The notes beneath the pieces were generated by a model that was not told where the DNA came from, ran no database searches, and worked only from the letters and a program-made list of their open reading frames with translations. This document shows positions 1-5,649 of a DNA stretch of 6,605 nucleotides, one piece after another. Within the stretch, counting starts at the first letter, position 1. Each line of letters opens with the position of its first letter. A program made the position numbers and the translations under genes. This DNA is from Actinomycetota bacterium (GTDB lineage: Bacteria; Actinomycetota; Geothermincolia; Geothermincolales; RBG-13-55-18): contig JAPWVA010000071.1 in NCBI GenBank assembly GCA_028275245.1, forward strand, positions 1 to 6,605. Direction: 5' to 3'.

Positions 1-931
1 CCCCCACCTCGGGGAGGGCGCTGGAACGGGCACAGGCAACGGGGGTGCCGCAGGCCATGGCCTCTACCACCGGTAGGCCGAAGCCCTCGTAGAGGGAAGG
101 GTACACGAAGAGGGAGCAGGCGTTGTACAGCAGCACCAGGTCCTCCTCCGGCACGTATGGCCGGTGGAGCACATACTCCGCCATGTCCAGTCTCTCCGCC
201 TCGCCTAGGAAGTCCACCGGCGGGGAAAAGGGGGCGGGTATCCCCACCACCAGCAGCTGCAGAGGCTCGCCCAGCCGCGAGGAGGCCCGGTGGACCGCCC
301 TCACCAGGCGCTCCAGATTACGGCGGGTGTGTATGGCCCCCACGGTCAGGAGGAAGAGCTCCTGCAAGCCATACCTCTTCCTCACCCCCTCCAGGGCCGC
401 CGGGTCCCTCACCGGTCGAAACACCTCCTCCGGGGCGTTGGGGACCACCCTTATCCTCTCGGGCTCGATGCCCAGGTAGCGGACGATCTCCGCCTTGGAG
501 AACTCGCTGGGGGTGATGACCCGCTCCGCCCTCTTCACCGCCCTCCAGAAGAGGTCGTCGAAGAGGAAGCGTCGGTCCCGGGCGAACCACTCCGGGTGGG
601 CCTTGAAGCTGATGTCATGGACCACCACCACCTCGGGGCATACCCTCCATAAGGGGACGAAGTAGGTGGGTGACAGGTGCACGTCCACCCGGTCCCTCCT
701 CATCTCCAGGGGCATCCTCAAGTGTCTCCAGGTGATGGAGGGGGCACCGCCCAGCACCTTGAACACCACGTTGGGGGCGGAAACTCCCGGGTCCTCGACC
801 TCCCGGGAAAGGTAGACCAGGAATAGGTCACTTGCTCCCGCCAGGGCCATGTGGGACAGGACGTTTTTAAGGAACCGGGCCACGCCGTAGCGGGGTCCCT
901 GCAGGGTCCTCCCTTCCACTCCCACCCTCAC
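1..931 (-). CDS. GT4-family glycosyltransferase, 3' end cut by window edge
   Basis: The 310 visible residues read as a GT-B fold glycosyltransferase of the GT4 (glycosyl transferase group 1) type. It is predicted to transfer a sugar from a nucleotide-sugar donor to a growing lipid-linked glycan on the cytoplasmic face of the membrane. The N-terminus (MRVGVEGRTLQGPRYGVARF) has the typical GT4 opening with a G-rich acceptor-side loop. VVVVHDISF lies near residue 105 and VITPSEFSKAEI near 140. The donor domain begins around LLTVGAIHTRRNLERL (195-209). The E-x7-E motif is intact at E282 and E290 within YEGFGLPVVEAMACGTPV. The GTG start at 931-929 is chosen because it gives the canonical family N-terminus and has an AGGGGGG ribosome binding site 7 nt upstream. 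The start overlaps the stop of the upstream gene (GTGA), implying translational coupling. Donor and acceptor cannot be read from sequence. The family call is firm; only the C-terminal helix region is missing. Confidence 0.93.
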   Translation of the reverse strand, partial: MRVGVEGRTLQGPRYGVARFLKNVLSHMALAGASDLFLVYLSREVEDPGVSAPNVVFKVLGGAPSITWRHLRMPLEMRRDRVDVHLSPTYFVPLWRVCPEVVVVHDISFKAHPEWFARDRRFLFDDLFWRAVKRAERVITPSEFSKAEIVRYLGIEPERIRVVPNAPEEVFRPVRDPAALEGVRKRYGLQELFLLTVGAIHTRRNLERLVRAVHRASSRLGEPLQLLVVGIPAPFSPPVDFLGEAERLDMAEYVLHRPYVPEEDLVLLYNACSLFVYPSLYEGFGLPVVEAMACGTPVACARSSALPEVG

Positions 932-3090
932 CGGGAATCCCCCCTCGTCTCTTCCCGGGCTCCACCTTCGCGGGCCATCGGCGGATCCGAGAAGCATCCC
1001 TCCCGCGCGCCCCGCTTGCACCGCCGAGACCCCCCCGAGGCCAGGCTCTCCAGCTCGTCACCGATGACCCGGTAGGTGGAATCCACCGAGAACAGCTCTC
1101 GGAACCTAAGGGCCCCCATCCTGCCCATCTCGGCCGCCTCCTCCGGCCGGGAAAGGAGTCGTTCCATGGCCCGGGCCAGGCCCTGCGTGTCCCCCGGCTC
1201 CACCAGGAGGCCCGTCTCGCCGGGGATGACCATCTCGTCCACCCCACCACCCCTGAAGGCCACCACCGGCTTGCCCAAGGCCATGGCCTCCAGGATCACT
1301 GTAGGCAGCGGATCGGGGAGCAAGGAAGAGTGGACCAGAAGATCGGAGGCGGCCATGATGTCCCAAGCGTCGTCCCGAAAGCCGGTGAAGGCCAACCTGT
1401 CCTCCAGTCCCCTCCGCCTCACCTCCTCCTGCAGCCCCTCCAGGTAACCCCTGTCCCCGAAGAGCGCGTCGCCCACCACAAGGAAGCGGGCCTCGGGTAT
1501 CCGCCCTGACACCAGAGCAGCCGCCTCCACGAAACGGTCAGGGCCCTTCCAGTCCACCACCCTCCCCACCCACACCGCCAGCGGGGCGTCCGCCGGCACT
1601 CCCAGGCCCTCCCTCACCCGGAGGGGATCCGCCGGCGATGCCTCGCCCTCCGGATCCAGGCCGTTGTACACCGTCCTCAAGCGCTCCCCGGGTGTCCCCA
1701 GCTGGAGGAAGGCCCTGCGGGAAGCCTCCGACACGGGCAGCACACGGTCGGCGAAGCGGCGGGAGAAAAATCGCACGAGGAAGAGGTTCAGCCTCCCGAA
1801 GGCCTGCCGGTCGGGTATGTCATGGAACCTCCAAGCCACTGGCCTCCCGGCCAACCTGGCCGCCAGGCCCCCGTATATGTCGGCCTTCACGCTGTTGGTG
1901 AGGACCACCTGGTATCCCTCCCTGCGGAGGAGGGAAGCCAGCCGTAAAACAGTCATCGCGAGGTCCCAGGGGTAGAGGAGGACCCCTACCCCGCCCCCCA
2001 GGGACTTCCTTCGGATGCGCAGGAGGCGGGGGCGGGGGTGGCCCAGGTGTACCCTTACGCCCCTCTTCCGCATCTCCGCCACCAGGGGCCCCTCCGCGGG
2101 ACAGGCCAGCCCCAGTTCGAATCCGCGGGCGAGGAGGTGATCCGTGAGGCGAAGCAGCACCCTCTCCGCTCCTCCCAACTCCACGGCGTGGTTGACCACC
2201 AGGACCTTAGGTCGGGGGGCAACTCCCCTTCCCGACGACCCCCCTCCTTCCATCGGGAGGCCCTCTCCCTGGTCACCCAGGGCGTCACCGGGCCGGTCCG
2301 CTTCCCGGTACCTACCCCTTCCCCCCGCTTCCCGGTCCTCCTCCCTTCCCCCAGGGGAGAGCTCGCTGGCTTGAGACACAGAGGCCACCCGGAAGCCCTC
2401 AGCCCTTACCCCCAGGGAGAGTCCTCCCGGACCACCTGGAGGCAGCTTTCGGGCGGAGAGCAAAAGGCTCCTTCCCCTCTCCGAGAATACGGGAAGTCGC
2501 CGGAAGAGGAAATGGAGCGGCACGCCCACCTTGACGCTCACCCTATCCCTCAAGAGGTGGGGGAAGACGGTGAAGCTTTCCAGGATACGAAAGCCCGAGC
2601 TCTCCACCAGGCGGGAAAGTTCCTCCCGGTCGTAGAGGTGCACGTGGGTGGGGTCATCGAATATACGGGGGCTAGGATACCGACGGTTGGGGGTGCATAT
2701 CACAAGGATGCCGTCCTCCGAGAGCACCCTCGCCCACTCCCGTAGGGCCGACTCCGGCTCCTCCAAGTGCTCTACGAGGTGGTGAGCCACCACCCTGTCG
2801 AAGGAATGGTCATCGAAGGGCAGCCGGGAGGCATCGGCCCGGAGGACCCGGCAGCCCTTCGCCTCCCGTTCCGCCAGCCTCACCGCCTCCTCCGCGATGT
2901 CCACCCCCACCACTTGGCAGCCCAGGGCCGAGAGGCTCCGCATGAGGGCCCCTCCCCCGCATCCCACTTCAAGCACGCGGCAACCGGGAAAAACCCGGAG
3001 TAGTCTCCCAATGAGTCTGGCCTCCACCCGGAAGTCCAAGGTGGATTCCCGGTAGCGATAGTAGCCTTCCCCATATACGTTTACCGTCAT
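928..3090 (-). CDS. Bifunctional SAM-dependent methyltransferase / GT4-family glycosyltransferase fusion
   Basis: This is a 720-residue open frame with two recognisable enzymes. Residues about 1-215 form a class I SAM methyltransferase of the Methyltransf_11 type. Motif I is VLEVGCGGG (39-47), the ribose-binding acidic residue is D64 in VVGVDIAEEA, RADASRLPFDD (84-94) follows, and the post-motif region is LSEDGILVICTPN (123-135). Residues about 215-293 are a G/R/E-rich linker. Residues about 294-685 form a GT-B glycosyltransferase: KVLVVNHAVELGGAERVLL (295-313), WVGRVVDWKGPDRF (507-520), and a donor-site motif PDPLPTVILEAMA in which D593 replaces the usual first Glu and E601 is kept. A charged 35-residue tail follows. 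The start is taken at ATG 3090; ATG 3123 (11 residues longer) is also possible, and upstream Shine-Dalgarno signals are weak for both. The methyl acceptor is probably a sugar or lipid-linked glycan (inference). A true fusion and two genes joined by an indel are both possible; the second enzyme could also start at the internal ATG at 2253. Confidence 0.85.
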   Translation of the reverse strand: MTVNVYGEGYYRYRESTLDFRVEARLIGRLLRVFPGCRVLEVGCGGGALMRSLSALGCQVVGVDIAEEAVRLAEREAKGCRVLRADASRLPFDDHSFDRVVAHHLVEHLEEPESALREWARVLSEDGILVICTPNRRYPSPRIFDDPTHVHLYDREELSRLVESSGFRILESFTVFPHLLRDRVSVKVGVPLHFLFRRLPVFSERGRSLLLSARKLPPGGPGGLSLGVRAEGFRVASVSQASELSPGGREEDREAGGRGRYREADRPGDALGDQGEGLPMEGGGSSGRGVAPRPKVLVVNHAVELGGAERVLLRLTDHLLARGFELGLACPAEGPLVAEMRKRGVRVHLGHPRPRLLRIRRKSLGGGVGVLLYPWDLAMTVLRLASLLRREGYQVVLTNSVKADIYGGLAARLAGRPVAWRFHDIPDRQAFGRLNLFLVRFFSRRFADRVLPVSEASRRAFLQLGTPGERLRTVYNGLDPEGEASPADPLRVREGLGVPADAPLAVWVGRVVDWKGPDRFVEAAALVSGRIPEARFLVVGDALFGDRGYLEGLQEEVRRRGLEDRLAFTGFRDDAWDIMAASDLLVHSSLLPDPLPTVILEAMALGKPVVAFRGGGVDEMVIPGETGLLVEPGDTQGLARAMERLLSRPEEAAEMGRMGALRFRELFSVDSTYRVIGDELESLASGGSRRCKRGAREGCFSDPPMAREGGAREETRGDSR
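939..945 (-). promoter_or_regulatory. Ribosome binding site for the downstream glycosyltransferase
   Basis: On the minus strand, AGGGGGG lies inside the last codons of the methyltransferase-glycosyltransferase gene, 7 nt before the GTG start at 931. The spacing suits a Shine-Dalgarno site and supports the GTG start over internal ATG codons. Confidence 0.5.
2253..2270 (-). promoter_or_regulatory. Possible internal translation start (RBS plus ATG) for the glycosyltransferase domain
   Basis: On the minus strand AGGGAGAGGG (2270-2261) sits 7 nt before an in-frame ATG (2253-2251, Met280 of the fusion), 15 codons ahead of the GT4 domain's first strand. The arrangement looks like a normal gene start and would yield a 441-residue stand-alone glycosyltransferase. 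The purine-rich site can also pair with the following CTCCC (GGGAG, 5-nt loop, CTCCC), which might limit access. It could equally be chance in G-rich coding sequence. Confidence 0.35.
2298..2336. repeat. Short direct repeat, 12-bp unit at 27-bp period, in the fusion linker
   Basis: The 12-mer ccgcttcccggt occurs at 2298-2309 and again at 2325-2336 on the plus strand. The 27-bp period keeps the reading frame, so on the coding (minus) strand it encodes the similar peptides DREAG and YREAD in the interdomain linker. It looks like a small in-frame duplication that has diverged between the copies. Confidence 0.6.
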
Positions 3091-3204
3091 GCCAACCACC
3101 CGTCTCCGCGCGGCGGCGCGCATCCCATCAAGCTGCCCCTCTCCGTACTCCCGTGGGCCCCGCAACGGGTCATGCCCCCGGCAACGGGCCGCGTTTCTGT
3201 CGTC

Positions 3205-3300
3205 GGGTACATAAGGTAATATAGTGTTACATCCTGCCTCCTCGAAAGGGGCGAGATTTTTATTATCCATAAAGGCTGGTGGGAATATTTGGAAAACTTT
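3205..3300. promoter_or_regulatory. AT-rich divergent promoter region
   Basis: This lies in the 253-bp gap (3091-3343) between the divergent genes and is the only clearly A/T-rich stretch in the window, which is what a bidirectional promoter region would look like. Plus-strand -10-like hexamers are TAATAT (3217-3222, with a poor TTTCTG 17 bp upstream) and TATTAT (3261-3266, no good -35). On the minus strand TATATT (3223-3218) and GATAAT (3267-3262) are candidates, also without convincing -35 boxes. The exact start sites are therefore not resolved. The flanks of the gap (3091-3200 and 3301-3343) are GC-rich and would form untranslated leaders; no operator palindrome was recognised. Confidence 0.45.
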
Positions 3301-3326
3301 CATCCCGACGCGGTGGGCGGAAGCAG

Positions 3327-3333
3327 AAGGGGG
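3327..3333 (+). promoter_or_regulatory. Ribosome binding site for the Wzz-like gene
   Basis: AAGGGGG lies 10 nt before the ATG at 3344. It is the best Shine-Dalgarno match near any start in this frame and supports this start over the upstream in-frame ATG at 3224, which would add 40 residues with no family resemblance ahead of the membrane anchor. Confidence 0.6.
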
Positions 3334-3343
3334 TAGACCAGGC

Positions 3344-5602
3344 ATGAAGCTGGAGGACGTGGGAACGGCCGTGGTGAAGAGGTTGTGGGTGGTGGTGGTC
3401 ATCGTGCTGGTGGCCGCCCTGGTGGCCGCTGTTGTAGCCAGGGTGCAGGACCCCGTCTACCGGGCCGAGATCGTTTTGGCGGCCACGCCTCCTAAGAACC
3501 CCACCACGAAGCTGCCCGACCCCACCGTGGGCCTGGCCTACACCGCCGCCATGTCCAGCATTGCCAACGCCTGCGAGAGCGTGGGGGTGGCGGAGACGGT
3601 GAGCAAGCGTCTGGGGGAGTTGGGGCTGGCCATCCCTCCCGATGAACTGGTAAAAAAAGCCAGTGCCATACCTATCGCCAACTCCACCTCCCTCAAGATG
3701 ACCTTCTCCGACTCCAGCCCCACCAGGGTGGCGGAGATAGCCAACGCCTGGGGCGAGATCCTCGAGCTGAAGACCCTGGTCCCCTCAGGGGAACTGGAGA
3801 ACCCCTACTACGACGCCGACTTCAAGGAGCTACTTATGGGCGGCACCCTCGTCTTCACCAACCGGGCAGTGCCCCCCACCAAGCCGGTGCGGCCCAAGCC
3901 CCTGGTCTACCTCGGACTGGGGGTTTTCCTGGGACTGGTGCTGGGCCTGGGCCTGGCCATCAGCTGGGAGTATTTCGACCCCCACTTCCGCTCGGTGGCC
4001 GAGACGGAGGAGATATTGGGCCTTCCCGTGCTGGGAAACATTCCCAGGTTAAAAGAGGCACCGGACCCGCTCGCTGCCCTCAAGCCCGGGACCCCGGCCT
4101 GGACCGCCCTGGCCGACCTCAGGTCCAACCTCCTCCTCTCCCTCCGGGAAGGCGGGAGGCGATCTCTGGCGCTGGTACCCGTCATACCTTACGAGGAGGG
4201 ACCGCGGCACGCCGCCATCCTTGCCCGGGGCGTGGCCAACACCGGCAGGAGCGTCCTGCTGGTGGACGCCGACCTCATGGAGGGGTCTCTTACCCGCGAG
4301 CTCAATGCCCGGGGGAGGCAGGGCTTAAGCGAGGTCCTGGAGCGAGGAGGAAACCCCCTAGAGGTGGCGTTCCCGCTGGAGAAGGCGGGATATCACTTCA
4401 TCCCCTCGGGAAAGACCAACCCCCGTTCCACTGACCTCCTATCCCTCCCTAGGTGGGAGGACTGGGTAAGGGAGATGGAGCAGGGATACGACCTGGTCAT
4501 CTTCTATGCTCCCCCCCTCCTGCTGGCCTCCGACGCCGCGGTCATCGCATCCTGGACGGGAAGTTCCTTTCTGCTCATCGACTCGGAACACTGCACCCGC
4601 AAGGTGGCCATGGAGGCGCTGGCCCCCCTCCAGAGGCTGGAGATAAAGCCCTCTGGCACCATCCTTGCCAACGTGAAGGTGAAGGGGTGGAGGAAGTTCC
4701 GCATGCCCGCTGAGGAAGTGCACGCTCCGGTTAAAGGCAGGGAAGAGGGGCCCACGAGGGAAAGGCGCTTGCCGGAGAAAGGCGTGGAGGAACGGCCCGC
4801 GGAGGGGAAGGGCGCGGTGGCCGCTTCCCTCGCGGGACCTGACCAAGGGGAAAGGTCAGGGGAGCCACCTGCAACCGGACCCCGGCCTACCTCCGCCCGC
4901 ACATCACCTAGGGCTGCCCCAGGGAAAGAAGCCATCGTACCCTCGGGGCCGGGGACCGAGCAGGCTGCCCGAATCCCGGCGGGAAGGGCGGACGTCGCTG
5001 TAAGCGCCGGGGAGGCCCCGGCGGGAGGTACGCCTGGGGCCCTCCCTCTGGACGACCGGGAGGAGCTGGCCCGGATAAGGCAGGCGGCGGTGGAGTCCTT
5101 TCGGAAGCTGGGCAGGTCGGGGGATTCCATCCCCAAGAGCTGGATAAGGGCCTTACGCTCTCCCCGCGAAGAGGTGAGAGCCACCGCGGAGGAGGCCATC
5201 GGCGCCTACTACCAGGTTTTCTTGGAGAGGTACGGCATCGGCGGGGAGGCCATAGCCAGGATCACCGCCACCATCATCCGCATGATGCGCCGGGAGGGGG
5301 AGTTCGCCCACATCACCGAGGAGGAGGCCCAGGCCCACCTGAGGAAACTCCTGCTGGAGGCGGGAGCGAACCTGGGCGGGGGTGAAAGGGGCGAGAAGGT
5401 ATCGGCCAGGGAGACCGCTCCTCCCAGTCCCGGAGCAGGGGTCGCGCGCCCCGAGCCGGCCGGGGCATCCCCGGAAGCCGGGCAAGGCAGCGGACCGGAG
5501 AACATACGCTACGGTAGGCAGGCCAGCGCTTCCCCCACGCCGCCACGGGAGGCGGCGGGCGGCGGGATCCTCTCCCGCCTGAGGAAGAGGAACAAGGGCT
5601 GA
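3344..5602 (+). CDS. Wzz/BY-kinase-like polysaccharide chain-length protein with degenerate ATP site and long C-terminal extension
   Basis: This 752-residue inner-membrane protein resembles Wzc/CpsCD-type polysaccharide co-polymerases. Residues 1-40 hold a cytoplasmic start and the first membrane helix (about 13-34). A short extracytoplasmic Wzz domain (about 35-185) ends in the proline-rich signature AVPPTKPVRPKP (175-186) before the second helix (about 187-208). Residues about 215-460 follow the BY-kinase/ParA-like fold: EILGLPVLGNIPRL (223-236), an A'-like strand VLLVDADL (304-311), and the Walker B position LVIFYAPP (384-391). Catalytic residues are lost: the usual PGEGKST loop reads PYEEGPR (282-288), the DxDxR arginine is M312, and the Walker B Asp is Y388. 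Residues 463-567 are a disordered, charged and Pro/Ala/Gly-rich linker, 568-678 a predicted helical segment of no recognised family, and 679-752 another low-complexity stretch ending in a basic LSRLRKRNKG. No terminal tyrosine cluster is seen. A structural or regulatory role in polymer length or export is inferred; kinase activity is unlikely. Confidence 0.88.
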   Translation: MKLEDVGTAVVKRLWVVVVIVLVAALVAAVVARVQDPVYRAEIVLAATPPKNPTTKLPDPTVGLAYTAAMSSIANACESVGVAETVSKRLGELGLAIPPDELVKKASAIPIANSTSLKMTFSDSSPTRVAEIANAWGEILELKTLVPSGELENPYYDADFKELLMGGTLVFTNRAVPPTKPVRPKPLVYLGLGVFLGLVLGLGLAISWEYFDPHFRSVAETEEILGLPVLGNIPRLKEAPDPLAALKPGTPAWTALADLRSNLLLSLREGGRRSLALVPVIPYEEGPRHAAILARGVANTGRSVLLVDADLMEGSLTRELNARGRQGLSEVLERGGNPLEVAFPLEKAGYHFIPSGKTNPRSTDLLSLPRWEDWVREMEQGYDLVIFYAPPLLLASDAAVIASWTGSSFLLIDSEHCTRKVAMEALAPLQRLEIKPSGTILANVKVKGWRKFRMPAEEVHAPVKGREEGPTRERRLPEKGVEERPAEGKGAVAASLAGPDQGERSGEPPATGPRPTSARTSPRAAPGKEAIVPSGPGTEQAARIPAGRADVAVSAGEAPAGGTPGALPLDDREELARIRQAAVESFRKLGRSGDSIPKSWIRALRSPREEVRATAEEAIGAYYQVFLERYGIGGEAIARITATIIRMMRREGEFAHITEEEAQAHLRKLLLEAGANLGGGERGEKVSARETAPPSPGAGVARPEPAGASPEAGQGSGPENIRYGRQASASPTPPREAAGGGILSRLRKRNKG

Positions 5603-5649
5603 TACGAAAGTTGGGAGACAGGCAAAACCCGCCGGAAACGGGGGGGATC

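Noticed and set aside
2038..2745. Plus-strand open frame of 235 residues opposite the fusion gene
   Set aside because: It is antisense to clear methyltransferase and glycosyltransferase motifs. Its product is Pro/His/Arg-rich with no recognisable domain, as expected for a shadow frame in high-GC DNA.
3315..3336. Possible RfaH/ops (JUMPstart-like) element before the Wzz-like gene, from GGGCGGAAGCAG
   Set aside because: It only partly resembles the ops core (GGCGGTAG), and such elements are characteristic of enterobacterial loci; the match is best explained by G-rich sequence around the ribosome binding site.
3224..3343. 40-residue N-terminal extension of the Wzz-like protein from an upstream in-frame ATG
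   Set aside because: The added residues are not family-like and come from the AT-rich intergenic core, while the ATG at 3344 has a good ribosome binding site and gives the usual short cytoplasmic N-terminus before the first membrane helix.
3091..3402. Open-frame extension of the methyltransferase on the minus strand up to an ATG at 3402
   Set aside because: It runs through the AT-rich promoter region and over the start of the divergent Wzz-like gene, shows no methyltransferase-family sequence, and has no ribosome binding site at the ATG at 3402 or the one at 3303.
4504..5199. Minus-strand open frame of 231 residues opposite the Wzz-like gene
   Set aside because: The composition is Ser/Arg/Pro-rich and lacks motifs. 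The opposite strand carries a coherent Wzz/kinase-like protein, so this is a shadow of GC-rich codons.
5619..5646. Possible terminator hairpin between the Wzz-like gene and the flippase (CCCG...CGGG)
   Set aside because: The stem is only about 4 bp and is followed by G residues, not a T tract. The two genes are most simply read as one operon.
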